Shown one piece after another: positions 26,676-35,442 of a stretch of 64,000 nt of DNA (positions within the stretch are counted from its first letter, which is position 1; each line of letters starts with the position of its first letter). A program made the position numbers and the translations under genes. Source of the stretch: Deltaproteobacteria bacterium. GTDB lineage: Bacteria; Myxococcota_A; UBA9160; UBA4427. Location: positions 27,002 to 91,001 of the forward strand of contig PBFW01000046.1 of the NCBI GenBank assembly GCA_002719955.1. The letters run 5' to 3'. Under the pieces are notes generated by a model that saw nothing but the letters and a program-made list of their open reading frames with translations, was not told the DNA's origin and ran no database searches.

Positions 26676-27386
26676 TTGAGCCAGACGAGCGAAGAATGGA
26701 AAGAAGACCTCGAGGCCGCCGCTGCCCGGGTGTATTGCCAGGGCGGCGAGGACGGTGTGCTGCTGCGACTCTTCGAAAAGATCGGTACGCGTCATCGCTC
26801 CTTCGTGGAGTTCGGCGCCTGGGACGGTGAGCATCTCTCGAATACCGCGAACCTGCGGCTGAATCACGGTTGGACCGGCCTGCTGATGGAGGGCAGCGAG
26901 CGCGCCGACGGTGAACTCGTGCGCCGCGAACGGGTCGATGCGGAAAATGTCGAAACGCTCTTCGACCGCTATGGGGTCGATCGCGATTTTGACCTGCTCT
27001 CGATCGATATCGATGGCAACGATTATTGGGTCTGGAAGGCGCTCGAGCGATATATTCCGCGCGTCGTGCTCGTCGAATATAATATCTTCTTTCGGCGAGA
27101 GACCGCCAAGACGATCGCCTACGACGCGAATCATGGTTGGGACAGGGAACATTACGGGCTCTATCACGGGGCGAGCCTCGCCGCTTTCCACAAGCTGGCG
27201 CGCTCCAAGGGGTACAGGTTGGTGTATACCGAGCCCTATTGCCCGAATGCGATCTTCGTTCGCGCGAGCGAGCTGGCTGCTGACATCGAGCTGCCGACGC
27301 TGGCTGAGTGGACGCGCTGGGATTGGCAGGAAGAGGGGTATGTCGAGCCGACGCCCCAGCCGGGTGGCCGCTGGGTGGAGGTCTGA
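26676..27386 (+). CDS. FkbM-like SAM methyltransferase domain protein
   Basis: A 236-residue protein whose core matches the SAM-binding half of FkbM-type methyltransferases. RSFVEFGAWDGEHLSNTANL carries motif I (FVEFGAWDG), GWTGLLMEGSERADGE holds the acidic ribose-binding residue, and FDLLSIDIDGNDYWVWKAL and PRVVLVEYNIFF follow as in the family. Members usually O-methylate sugars or surface polymers. The start is a TTG with GGAGGGGAG 9 nt before it; the more upstream ATG adds a short Gly/Ser stretch without ribosome site. Confidence 0.65.
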   Translation: MSQTSEEWKEDLEAAAARVYCQGGEDGVLLRLFEKIGTRHRSFVEFGAWDGEHLSNTANLRLNHGWTGLLMEGSERADGELVRRERVDAENVETLFDRYGVDRDFDLLSIDIDGNDYWVWKALERYIPRVVLVEYNIFFRRETAKTIAYDANHGWDREHYGLYHGASLAAFHKLARSKGYRLVYTEPYCPNAIFVRASELAADIELPTLAEWTRWDWQEEGYVEPTPQPGGRWVEV

Positions 27387-27405
27387 TCGGTGCGCTCGGC
27401 CGGGC

Positions 27406-28326
27406 TCAGGCGAGCGCGCGCAGCCAGCTCGTGGCGACCACCGCCCCCGTGACGACGAGCGCCAGGATCTGTGCGGCGTGGCCCGGCTTGGGATGGCGTG
27501 CGACCGGGAGTGCGATGACCAGCCCCGTCAGCCCGCCCGCCGCGAGCCCGAAGAGATGCGCCGAAAAATCGACCTTCGGCCCACCGGATCCGAGCATCGC
27601 GACGATTGCGAGACCCGCGCCGAAGGCGACCCAGGCCCCGCGCCCGGGCGGCGCCGTTCGGTGGCGCTCCCAGGCGGCGAGTCCGGCGAGCACGCCGACG
27701 AGTCCAAATACACCGGTCGACGCCCCAATCGAGCTGTGGCCATGCCCGTAGTAGAGAGCGTTCGCCAGGTTGCCGAGGCTGCCGCTCACCAGGAAGGCGA
27801 GCACGCCACAGCCGACACCGAGCCGGCCCGCGAGGGCGGCCAGGAAGAAACCGCCGAAGAGCGTGTTGCCGACCGCGTGGGGCAGATCGGCGTGCAGGCA
27901 GAGCGCCGTGATCGCGCGCCATCCCTCGCCGAACAGGACGAGCGCGGCCTGACTCTTGCCCGCCGCCACGAAGAGGGCGTGTCGATCCGATACGTCGAGG
28001 CCGAGATGGAACGCGAGCAGGCCCGTCGCGAAAACGTAGGCCGCGGCGACTTCGATCGGCGTCGTCATGGGGGCGGGGGGCAGGGCCCTTCGCTGCGCTC
28101 GCTCGGTGCGTTCCCGGCGCCAGGCGGCGATGATTTCGACAGCCTGGCTTTCGCGACCGGGTTCGACCTCGACGCGCCAGCGTCCATCCTCGTGGAGGAC
28201 CTTCGGTTCGAAGCCCTCCGCGACCAGCACGAGCGCCCACTCCTCGGCGTCGCGTTTGCGCGGCGCCTCGGGGAGGCGCGCCGTCGGGGAATCTGAAACG
28301 GAGTCGCGTGTGTCGGAGGCGGCCAT
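27406..28326 (-). CDS. rhomboid family intramembrane serine protease
   Basis: A 306-residue protein: ~85 residues of cytoplasmic N-terminus, then six or seven membrane helices. Rhomboid hallmarks are present: GWRAITALCLHADLPHAVGN (the H-x-x-x-N of the second helix), the serine in SIGASTGVFGLVG (GxS, here GAS), and the catalytic histidine in FSAHLFGLAAGG. These proteases cut membrane-anchored substrates within the bilayer. The N-terminal domain (ALVLVAEGFEPKVLHEDGRW) resembles the extra soluble domain found on many bacterial rhomboids. The substrate is unknown. Divergent from the NMP-kinase-like gene. Confidence 0.85.
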   Translation of the reverse strand: MAASDTRDSVSDSPTARLPEAPRKRDAEEWALVLVAEGFEPKVLHEDGRWRVEVEPGRESQAVEIIAAWRRERTERAQRRALPPAPMTTPIEVAAAYVFATGLLAFHLGLDVSDRHALFVAAGKSQAALVLFGEGWRAITALCLHADLPHAVGNTLFGGFFLAALAGRLGVGCGVLAFLVSGSLGNLANALYYGHGHSSIGASTGVFGLVGVLAGLAAWERHRTAPPGRGAWVAFGAGLAIVAMLGSGGPKVDFSAHLFGLAAGGLTGLVIALPVARHPKPGHAAQILALVVTGAVVATSWLRALA

Positions 28327-28401
28327 GGTGCGAGGTCATGGTAACGTTGTCGCCGCCCTCGACCGAATGGGTTGTGAGAGCCGAGAGGAGCCAATCCCCA
28401 G

Positions 28402-29364
28402 ATGAGCGCGCCAACGACACCCCGACCCCTCGTCCGCGTGGAGCGGATCGCGCTACGCGGTCCGGGTGTGGTGATCCTCACGGGTCCATCGAGTTGCGGC
28501 AAGGGCGAGGTGGCCAGCGCGCTCTGCGATGTTGTTTCGATCGACCCGAGCCGGCATCTCTCGATGGGTGAGATTCTGCGTTCCACGATCGACCGATCGA
28601 AGAGCGACCCGGGTTTTGCGCGTTTGCTGGCGGATAAATATGCGCTCTCGGACGACACGAGCATCTTCGACTCCATCGATACGAACGAGGAACTCAACGA
28701 GAAGGTGAGGCGCCACCTGCCCGATCTCGACCGCCATTTCGGTCGCACGCCGAGCCGTTTCATCTCGGACGAGGTGAGCGGTCGGGCCGAGGTCAGTCAA
28801 CTCGGCTGGCTCGAGTTCTGTACCGCCCGCGGGTTGCTGATCCCGAATCGATGGACCCAGGATCTGATTTCAGCGGAGATCGACCGCGCCCTGGCAGCGG
28901 ATACCGAGGGCGTCGACAGTCCCTTCATCCTGGACGGCTATCCGCGAACGGTCGCCGCCGCACAACATCTGCTCGGATTCCTCGAGAGCGCGCAATTGCC
29001 GGTGCTCAAGGTTCTTCATCTGTCGATCAGCAAGGCCGAGATGAGCGCCCGTGCCGGCAAACGCGGGCGCGCGGATGACAACGAGGGGGCGCTGCGGCGG
29101 CGCTTCGAGTTCTACGTCGAAAACGTGCAGCCCTCTGTCGACTATCTGAAGACGGAACTCGGCGGCGATCGCGTGGCGCTGATCGATGCGCATCAGCCCT
29201 CTTTCGATCTCGTCGATGGCGCCCGCGTCTTCCATCTCGAACGTTCGATCGACAACGTGGTGACCTCGGCACTGCGCGCGCTCGGCGTGCCGAATATCAT
29301 CGTTCGCGACCTGCTAGAAAGTCGACGCGAGAAGGGGCAGCTGGAAGAGCACGAACGTGGCTGA
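28402..29364 (+). CDS. adenylate-kinase-like nucleoside monophosphate kinase
   Basis: A 320-residue P-loop kinase. Walker A is VILTGPSSCGKGEVAS; the NMP-binding part includes LSMGEILRSTID, and PFILDGYPRTVAAAQHLL carries the conserved DG(Y/F)PR motif of adenylate kinases. The LID region is RAGKRGRADDNEGALRRRF, with the paired arginines. It is ~100 residues longer than ordinary Adk, with an insertion between the P-loop and the DGYPR motif and an extra C-terminal segment. It should transfer a phosphate between ATP and a nucleoside monophosphate. It overlaps the transglutaminase-like gene by 8 bases, so the two are one transcription unit. Confidence 0.8.
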   Translation: MSAPTTPRPLVRVERIALRGPGVVILTGPSSCGKGEVASALCDVVSIDPSRHLSMGEILRSTIDRSKSDPGFARLLADKYALSDDTSIFDSIDTNEELNEKVRRHLPDLDRHFGRTPSRFISDEVSGRAEVSQLGWLEFCTARGLLIPNRWTQDLISAEIDRALAADTEGVDSPFILDGYPRTVAAAQHLLGFLESAQLPVLKVLHLSISKAEMSARAGKRGRADDNEGALRRRFEFYVENVQPSVDYLKTELGGDRVALIDAHQPSFDLVDGARVFHLERSIDNVVTSALRALGVPNIIVRDLLESRREKGQLEEHERG

Positions 29365-29995
29365 GGTTCCGGGCGAGGGCATGCCCGAACCCGAGAGCGA
29401 CGAGTTGGGACGCTATCTCGAAGATACGATCACCATCGATTGGCAGACACCGGCCGTGATGGAGCAGGCGCAGGCCCTGCTCGAGGGGCACGAGACTTCC
29501 GAGGCGCGTGTCCGCGCGCTCTTCGAGTTCGTGCGGGACGAAGTCGATGATTCGATGGACCTCGCGCTCGATCCGAAGACCGAAAAGGCGACCTGTCGGG
29601 CGAGCGAGGTGCTCGCCGAGCGAAGGGGGCTCTGCTTTGCGAAGAGCCACCTCCTGGCGGCTCTTCTCAGGTATGCCGGTTTTCCGACGGGATTATGTTA
29701 TGTGCGCCTAAGGGACGGCAGCAATCCCGACCGCTCCACGCTACACGGCTTCAATGCGGTCCATTGGGTTGGGACGCAGAGCTGGATCTTCCTCGATGCC
29801 AGGGGGAATCGCCCCGGCCTCGCGGCCGAGTGTCGTTTCGAGGCGCCCTGGAGTCTGCCCTGGCTCCCAGACGCCGAGATCGGTGAGGCATTCCTGCCCT
29901 CCATCTACATGCGCCCCGCCAGACGGATCATCGATCTGCTCGAACGGGCCCCGGACCTCGCGGCCGTATTGCGAAATCTTCCCGACGCGCTCTGA
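29357..29995 (+). CDS. transglutaminase-like (cysteine protease fold) protein
   Basis: A 212-residue transglutaminase-like protein. The catalytic triad is readable as Cys in RRGLCFAKSHLLAALLR, His in TLHGFNAVHWVG, and Asp in IFLDARGNRPG. The segment VRALFEFVRDEVDD before it is family-typical. Members act as proteases, amidases or transglutaminases in the cytoplasm; there is no signal peptide. The start is a GTG inside the end of the kinase-like gene (8-base overlap), implying coupled translation. Confidence 0.8.
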   Translation: MAEVPGEGMPEPESDELGRYLEDTITIDWQTPAVMEQAQALLEGHETSEARVRALFEFVRDEVDDSMDLALDPKTEKATCRASEVLAERRGLCFAKSHLLAALLRYAGFPTGLCYVRLRDGSNPDRSTLHGFNAVHWVGTQSWIFLDARGNRPGLAAECRFEAPWSLPWLPDAEIGEAFLPSIYMRPARRIIDLLERAPDLAAVLRNLPDAL

Positions 29996-30167
29996 TCCGC
30001 GTGGCGCGCCTCCAGCCAACCCTCGTCTCTTCGCGACCGATGGATCGAGGTGCGCCAAGCGACGGGTGGGCGCTCGATTCCCTCGCGCCTACGATTGAGG
30101 GCTCTGCCGCGTTCGGCTCTGGATCGATGGTGAGATTCGGCCACGCTGGCGACTACGAGGACGAGCA

Positions 30168-30944
30168 ATGAATCGATTTGAGGGCAAGGTCGCTCTGGTC
30201 AGTGGCGCGGGCCAGGGGATGGGCGAGGTCGAGGCACGCGCGCTCGCGGAGGAAGGGGCCCGGGTCGTGATCGGGGATCTTCGTGAGGACAAGGGGCGTG
30301 GCTTGGCTGAAGAGATCGGCGAGGCAGCCCTTTTCGTGCCGCTCGACGTGACTCGGCCGGAGAGCTGGGCCTCGGCGATCGAAGAGACCGCGGGCCGCTT
30401 CGGACGCCTCGATGTCCTCGTCAACAATGCTGGAATCATGCGCTACGGACCGATCGAAGGTTTCGCCTTCGAGGATTATATGGCGGTGATCATGGTGAAC
30501 CAGGTCGGCACCTTCCTGGGGATGCAGGCGGCCCATCCAGTCATGCGCGACTCGGGGGGCGGTGCGATCGTGAACATCTCGTCCACGGCGGGCATGCAGG
30601 GGGTAGCGGCGGCGGTGGCGTACGTGGCGAGCAAACATGCCGTTCGGGGAATGACGAAAACGGCGGCCCTCGAGTTCGCTCGCGACGGGATCCGCGTCAA
30701 CTCGATTCATCCCGGTGGCGTCGAGACGGATATGGCCCGGCCCATGCTCGCGGAACGAGAGGCGCTGGGCGATACCTATGAATCGAATCCGATTCCTCGG
30801 ATCGGGCAACCCGAAGAGGTGGCGAGGCTCGTGCTCTTCCTGGCCTGCGATGACAGCTCATATTGTACGGGTTCGGAATTCGTGATCGATGGCGGGGGGC
30901 TCGCCGGAGAGGTCCACGAGTCGATGATGCAGGCCGGGCAATGA
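30168..30944 (+). CDS. short-chain dehydrogenase/reductase
   Basis: A 258-residue classical SDR. The cofactor motif is ALVSGAGQGMGEV (TGxxxGxG type), then DVLVNNAGIMRYG (NNAG), the catalytic Ser in IVNISSTAGMQGV, and the Y-x-x-x-K in VAYVASKHAVRG. The end FVIDGGGLAGEV is usual for the family. Asp at the end of the second strand (VVIGDLRED) favours NAD(H). It most resembles the 3-alpha/20-beta-hydroxysteroid dehydrogenase type, but the substrate is not certain. The ribosome site is GAGGACGAG. The stop overlaps the next SDR by 4 bases (ATGA). Confidence 0.88.
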   Translation: MNRFEGKVALVSGAGQGMGEVEARALAEEGARVVIGDLREDKGRGLAEEIGEAALFVPLDVTRPESWASAIEETAGRFGRLDVLVNNAGIMRYGPIEGFAFEDYMAVIMVNQVGTFLGMQAAHPVMRDSGGGAIVNISSTAGMQGVAAAVAYVASKHAVRGMTKTAALEFARDGIRVNSIHPGGVETDMARPMLAEREALGDTYESNPIPRIGQPEEVARLVLFLACDDSSYCTGSEFVIDGGGLAGEVHESMMQAGQ

Positions 30945-31801
30945 GCGCCGCGCCGTGCCTCGAGGGTCGCGTGGCGCTGGTGACCGGCGCCACGCGTGGG
31001 ATCGGTCGAGGCTGTGCGCTCGAGTTGGCTGCGGCGGGCGCAACCGTCTACGCGACGGGTCGAACGCTTCGCGAGGGTGACAGCGATCTGCCCGGCAGCC
31101 TCGAGTCACTCGAGCAGGAGGCGCGCACGCTGGCGGGCCGGATCTTCGGTGTCGAATGTGATCATCGCGACGACGCGGCGGTCGCTCGGGGCTTCGAGCG
31201 CATCGAGCGCGAGCAGAGGCGACTCGACCTGCTCGTGAACAACGCCTTTCTGCTGCCCGACGAGATCGAGCCGGATCGACCCTTCTGGCAGACGCCGATT
31301 GCGTGGTGGGACGACATGCTCGGTGTGGGGACCCGATCCGCCTACGTGACCCTCCATCATGCCGCGCCGCGGATGATCGAGGGCGGAGGGGGGCTGGTCG
31401 TGAATATCTCTTCGGCGGGGGCTCGCGCGCTGCATCTGCACGTCGCGTATTCCGCGGGCAAGAGCGCGCTCGATCGGCTGACCTGTGACGCGGCGGCTCA
31501 ACTCGAAGCCCACGCCGTTTCCGTCGTCTCGATCTGGCCCTATTTCGTGCGCACCGAGCGATTGATGCAGATCGAGCACGAGGGCGAAGGCGATTGGGAG
31601 CACGATATTGCCGGTGCCGAGAGCCAGCGATTCGTGGGTCGCACGATCGCTGCCCTCGCGGTCGCCGAGGATCTCGCGCAACGCAGCGGCGGCGCGTTTA
31701 CCTCGGCTGAGCTCGCGCTGGCCTACGGCGTTCGTGAGCTCGACGGCGGATTTCCCGATGGCCCCCTCTCCACCGAATCGGAGGCGTCGCCGCGCTCTTG
31801 A
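30941..31801 (+). CDS. short-chain dehydrogenase/reductase, DHRS1-like
   Basis: A 286-residue SDR that overlaps the previous SDR gene by ATGA. It has the cofactor motif ALVTGATRGIGRGCALEL, NNAF in place of NNAG (LLVNNAFLLPDEIEPDRPFW), the catalytic Ser in VVNISSAGARALHL, and VAYSAGKSALDRL (Y-x-x-x-K). NNAF, the PFW-x(6)-WWDDMLGVG segment and the length match the eukaryotic/bacterial DHRS1 group, which reduces carbonyls including steroids. Arg in YATGRTLREG suggests NADP(H). The two SDRs and the SnoaL/EthD genes that face them may form a small catabolic or modification unit. Confidence 0.86.
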   Translation: MSAAPCLEGRVALVTGATRGIGRGCALELAAAGATVYATGRTLREGDSDLPGSLESLEQEARTLAGRIFGVECDHRDDAAVARGFERIEREQRRLDLLVNNAFLLPDEIEPDRPFWQTPIAWWDDMLGVGTRSAYVTLHHAAPRMIEGGGGLVVNISSAGARALHLHVAYSAGKSALDRLTCDAAAQLEAHAVSVVSIWPYFVRTERLMQIEHEGEGDWEHDIAGAESQRFVGRTIAALAVAEDLAQRSGGAFTSAELALAYGVRELDGGFPDGPLSTESEASPRS

Positions 31802-31814
31802 ATGTCGCCGGCGT

Positions 31815-32258
31815 TCATCGCGCGTCGGGCGGTGCGGGCCGAAGGACCTCGCGCGAGCCCAACTCGAAGTCGAGGCGCAAGCTCCGATGTCGGCTCCGCC
31901 AGCCCTCGGGCGTGCGGCAGAGCTGATCCCGATATTCTCCGAACATCTCGTAGGTGGTTTGCGAGAGTTCGCGCGCGCCCACGTGTAAGGCGCGGATATA
32001 GACGGCGCTGCGGGCCTCGTCACCGTCGAGTTCGATTCGATAATTGCCGAGCAGATGCTGTGTCGGGCCACAGCCCTCGAGATAGGGCCGCAATCGCTCG
32101 AGGTATTTCTCGAAGGAGTGGGTCGTCCACTCGCCAGCGTCGTAGACGAGATCCGGCGTGAATACCCGCTCGAGCAGGGGCCAGTCTCGCTGGTCGAGCG
32201 CCGTCGAATAGCGCGCGAGCGTCGCTTGGATCGCGGAGTAGTCATCGCAGCGGGACAT
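31815..32258 (-). CDS. SnoaL-like (nuclear transport factor 2 fold) protein
   Basis: A 147-residue protein of the SnoaL_4 type: N-terminal DYSAIQATLARYSTALDQRD and WPLLERVFTPDLVYD, followed by a cone-shaped beta sheet pattern. Members include dehydratases, isomerases and ring hydroxylase small subunits; the single Asp/His dyad cannot be assigned here. It is preceded by GAGGAATCCCG. It lies downstream of the EthD gene on the same strand (39-base gap) and ends 13 bases from the convergent SDR gene. Confidence 0.78.
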   Translation of the reverse strand: MSRCDDYSAIQATLARYSTALDQRDWPLLERVFTPDLVYDAGEWTTHSFEKYLERLRPYLEGCGPTQHLLGNYRIELDGDEARSAVYIRALHVGARELSQTTYEMFGEYRDQLCRTPEGWRSRHRSLRLDFELGSREVLRPAPPDAR

Positions 32259-32297
32259 CGGGATTCCTCTTCCGTTTCGGGTGGCGTGTGTGTTCGC

Positions 32298-32930
32298 TCA
32301 GTCCGCGAGCACGCGTTCTCGCACGATCAACGACCAGGTACGCTGGAAATCGAGAAAGAGCCCGGTCTCCTTCGACTCGCGTTCGGCGACGCCCGGACCC
32401 GACCAATACCGCTCGCGAAAATCCTCGAGACTTGCGAACCAGATCTCGGAAACGCCATCGAGGTCCGGCGCATCGCCCCAACTCTCCTCGATGACATTCT
32501 GCACATATTTCGCGATTCCCGGTTGGTCGTCGCGCAGTTTCGCCGTGTGGTGGAAATAGAGCTCGCGGAATTCGTCACGCGAAACATGGGGCGGGCGACG
32601 CAAGAAGGAGAGCTGTTTGACGCCCGGACGCCAGCCCTGCGCATCGCGCGCCGGCAACTCATCAAAGACCTCCCGCTGACTGACCCGGTACCCGAATTCC
32701 ACCTCCTTGGAGGAGAAGCTGGGCGTGCTGTCCCCCCACTCCCAGCTGAGCAGCTCGTAGCGGACGGGAAGCTGGGGCGGCATGCCGTGGAGCGCGAGCA
32801 GATCCTGGTCGCTGCCCACTACATCGATCACACGCGCGCGGGCGTCGCTCGCAGCGAGTTTGTCGACGGCGGCTTCCGGATCATGGGGATCTCGGGATCG
32901 CCGGACGCATCGCAACCACTTCTCTTCCAT
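32298..32930 (-). CDS. EthD domain protein
   Basis: A 210-residue protein with two ferredoxin-like halves. The second half, VKQLSFLRRPPHVSRDEFRE and FHHTAKLRDDQPGIAKYVQN, is the classic EthD motif (LxxRxxxxSxxEFxxxxxxxHxxL); SEIWFASLEDFRERYW follows. EthD proteins accompany P450 ether degradation and act in aromatic or polyketide metabolism. I set the start at ATGGAAGAG, with AAGGA upstream. The frame stays open upstream into the end of the broken gene at 32944-33384, which is discussed there. Confidence 0.75.
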   Translation of the reverse strand: MEEKWLRCVRRSRDPHDPEAAVDKLAASDARARVIDVVGSDQDLLALHGMPPQLPVRYELLSWEWGDSTPSFSSKEVEFGYRVSQREVFDELPARDAQGWRPGVKQLSFLRRPPHVSRDEFRELYFHHTAKLRDDQPGIAKYVQNVIEESWGDAPDLDGVSEIWFASLEDFRERYWSGPGVAERESKETGLFLDFQRTWSLIVRERVLAD

Positions 32931-32943
32931 CGTGTCTTCCTTC

Positions 32944-33384
32944 TCACATCGACTTCTGGGTTCTGTGACGGCGCACCGAAGATCCGTTTCCAACTTCCAC
33001 GCTCGGGCGGCCAGAAGCATCCCCAGGCCGATCGCAGTGATCAGCAAGAGCATACCTCGGAGCGACAGAGCGGGGACGACGGCCACCGGGGGGCAATGCC
33101 GGAGGGGTGCCCACTTCGGGCTGTGTGGGCCCGAGCGGACCCGAAACCATTCCCAGCGCCAAGGAGAGATCGGGATCCACGAAGCCGGGTGCGATCTCGG
33201 GATTCCAGGAGTTCTGCACGGTTGCTTCGGACTGGCCGGAGCCGACCTGGCCGGTTTCTGCATTCAGCCCCGAATTCCCCGAAACCCTCGAAGTCGTTGC
33301 CACCCAGGACGATTCAACCTCAGCATCGTGCGCCTCGACATCGCTCACGTCGCTCTTCGCCAGGCAATCGCGTGGCGGCGTCAC
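32944..33384 (-). pseudogene. frameshifted gene for protein with IPTL-like C-terminal sorting helix
   Basis: The GTG start overlaps the TGA of the sigma-54 activator (GTGA), so it is coupled to that gene. The first ~100 residues are acidic and polar (DVEAHDAEVESSWVATTSRV, AETGQVGSGQSEATVQNSWN, ending in QPEVGTPPALPP). At a run of six C (33088-33093) the frame as read continues into Gly/Arg-rich sequence. One base less gives LPP-VAVVPALSLRGMLLLITA and IGLGMLLAARAWK, a Pro-rich motif plus hydrophobic helix plus basic residue like IPTL-CTERM sorting signals. In that frame there is no stop before the EthD gene. It is either a real frameshift, a homopolymer sequencing error, or programmed slippage. 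No signal peptide is visible. Confidence 0.5.
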
Positions 33385-34793
33385 TCGATCCGCAGCCTCT
33401 TCAATTTCTTGTAGAGCCCCTCGCGTGTCAGCCCGAGCTTCCGGGCCGTGCGCGTCTTGCGCCCATCGTTGTTCGCGAGTGCTCGCCGGATCATCCAGGC
33501 CTCAACGCGCTCGAGGGCCTCTCGGAGGCTCTCGTCGGGGCGAGCACCGTGGGCCACCGGTTCGAGAATTTCGACGAGTTTGGGCGATAGGCGCCCGGGC
33601 GTGATGAGTTCTCCGCTCGGGGTCAGCATCAGCATCCGCAGGATTTCGTTCTCGAGTTCGCGGACGTTGCCCGGCCACCCGTAGCCCTCGAGGAGGTGAT
33701 TCGTAGCGAGCGAGAGGTGGCAGCCGAGCTTGCCTTCACGCGGCCCGTGGAGCGCCAGGAAATAGCGGGCCAGGGGAATGATGTCGCGGCGCCGCTCGCG
33801 CAGGGGAGGGATTCGGATCGGGAAGACATTGAGCCGGTAGAAGAGGTCCTCGCGGAAATGCCCGCTCTTCACTTCCCCGGCCAGGAGGCGGTTGGTGGCG
33901 GCGATGATCCGGCAATGCGCCGGCCGCGACTCGGTGCTTCCGACCGGGCGGATCTCGCGCTCCTGGAGGACACGCAGGAGTTTGGCCTGGAGGGGGAGGC
34001 CGATCTCCGCAATTTCGTCGAGGAAGAGCGTGCCGCAGCCGGCGGCCTCGAAGAGTCCGGGCTTGGCGCGATCGGCGCCGGTGAAGGCGCCCTTCGTATG
34101 TCCGAATAGCTCGCTTTCGAGCAGCGATTCTGGAAACGCTGCGCAGTTGATCGCGACGAAGGGCTCCTCACCACGCGCCGCGCGCCCGTGTAATTCCCGG
34201 GCGATCACTTCCTTGCCGACGCCGGTCTCGCCCGTTATCAGCACGGTCGATGGACTCGATGCGGCGAGATCGACGAGCCTCGAGACCTCCTGCATCGCTC
34301 GACTCGTCGAGACGACCCGGGGCGCGTCGTCGGGGGAGGGCAGCTCGTCGGGCTCGATGTCCGGTGATTTCGAATCGCCGGTCGCTGTCCGGGTGTCGGC
34401 GATGGGACGCGAGGTTCTGCGTCGATCGTGGATCGCGTCGAGGGTCTCGTTGATCTCGCTGACGAAGCCCGTGCCGGGCCGATTCGGCTCGACGAGCAGG
34501 ACAGCGCCCGCCCCGGCTTCGACCAAGCCGTCGGCACTCGCCGCAAAATCGTTAGAGAGCGAAATGAGGGTCGCGCCGCGCGGGGCGAATCGCTCGAGGC
34601 GGTCGAGCGCCTTCTCGACTTCCTCGGGTCGGCCCGCTTCGAGCAGGATCCCGTCGAAGCGGACGCGCGGGAGCAGGAGCGCTTCTGCGAGGTCCGGAAC
34701 CCACGTGATGTCGAGTTCCGGTGCTTCGGTCATGCCGCTCTGACTCAGCCCGTCACCGCTGCCCACCCAGAGGAGGGATCGAATGGTGCGCAT
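33381..34793 (-). CDS. sigma-54-dependent transcriptional activator (NtrC type)
   Basis: A 470-residue enhancer-binding protein. The N-terminal ~125 residues have the shape of a receiver, but the phospho-Asp position reads Glu (FDGILLEAGRP, E52). The AAA+ domain has Walker A GETGVGKE (188-195), the sigma-54 contact loop GAFTGA (235-240), Walker B TLFLDEIAEI, and the R-finger region EDLFYRLNVFPIRIPPLRER. A Fis-type HTH ends the protein (RTARKLGLTREGLYKKLKRL). It should bind an enhancer and use ATP to open sigma-54 promoters, possibly without phosphorylation. ATG preceded by GGAGAGCGC. It is translationally coupled to the IPTL-like gene, its likely target or partner. PEP-CTERM systems often use a related activator (PrsR), but this is inference. 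Confidence 0.9.
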   Translation of the reverse strand: MRTIRSLLWVGSGDGLSQSGMTEAPELDITWVPDLAEALLLPRVRFDGILLEAGRPEEVEKALDRLERFAPRGATLISLSNDFAASADGLVEAGAGAVLLVEPNRPGTGFVSEINETLDAIHDRRRTSRPIADTRTATGDSKSPDIEPDELPSPDDAPRVVSTSRAMQEVSRLVDLAASSPSTVLITGETGVGKEVIARELHGRAARGEEPFVAINCAAFPESLLESELFGHTKGAFTGADRAKPGLFEAAGCGTLFLDEIAEIGLPLQAKLLRVLQEREIRPVGSTESRPAHCRIIAATNRLLAGEVKSGHFREDLFYRLNVFPIRIPPLRERRRDIIPLARYFLALHGPREGKLGCHLSLATNHLLEGYGWPGNVRELENEILRMLMLTPSGELITPGRLSPKLVEILEPVAHGARPDESLREALERVEAWMIRRALANNDGRKTRTARKLGLTREGLYKKLKRLRIE

Positions 34794-35021
34794 GCGCTCT
34801 CCAGTGCCCGACGCGACCGAAGGCGATTCGGCGTTCGCGGGTTGGTTGGAGATTGGCGATGCGCGGCCCCCGGCGCGTTCGAATCCGCCTTCAGATCTTC
34901 TCCGATTCTCCTCCGAGCCCGGACGAGCAGCGTGGATCGGATGGATGGACGGGCGCCTTCGCCGGAGTCGTGGTCAGGCGGACCGAGGCCGCGCGGGCGC
35001 GTTGAGCTCGGCATCGCCGGG

Positions 35022-35267
35022 CTAATCCGTCTCCCAGGAATCCGGGGTCCGGTCGAGTCCCTCGATCGCTTCGGTGGCGAGGACGTCGATATCCGTCTGC
35101 TCCTCGAGTTGTTCGAGCATATCTTGCGCAGCTCGCTCGGAACCGCAGGGCACGACCGAGTTGTGGCCCAGCACGTACCAGTCTCCACGCAGTTCAGCGA
35201 CATGCCATCGCCCTTCGAGAGGGATACAGGCACCGCCGGGCAACACGAGAAAGGGCCTCTTGGGCAC
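35022..35267 (-). CDS. small protein of unknown function
   Basis: An 81-residue protein that starts with a GTG preceded by GGAGGT at 6 nt. Its core (RWHVAELRGDWYVLGHNSVV, then CGSERAAQDMLEQLEEQTDI) looks like a compact alpha/beta domain with two cysteines. No family is recognised. It lies between the sigma-54 activator and rpiA on the same strand, but with gaps over 170 bases each side, so it is probably a single-gene unit. Confidence 0.55.
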   Translation of the reverse strand: MPKRPFLVLPGGACIPLEGRWHVAELRGDWYVLGHNSVVPCGSERAAQDMLEQLEEQTDIDVLATEAIEGLDRTPDSWETD

Positions 35268-35442
35268 GCGAAACCTCCGGCGCCCATTCTAACTGATTGT
35301 GGGGGAAAGAATACGCCTGCTCTGCGGGCTCTGTTTCCACTGTGCCTGCTGGGCACTCGAGGAGCCGCGAGAAGCGGTCTTGTCGGGAAGGGGCGAGAAC
35401 GTTCGGGGTAGATTCGGCCTCGAGGCATGTCTGCGGGGGGGG

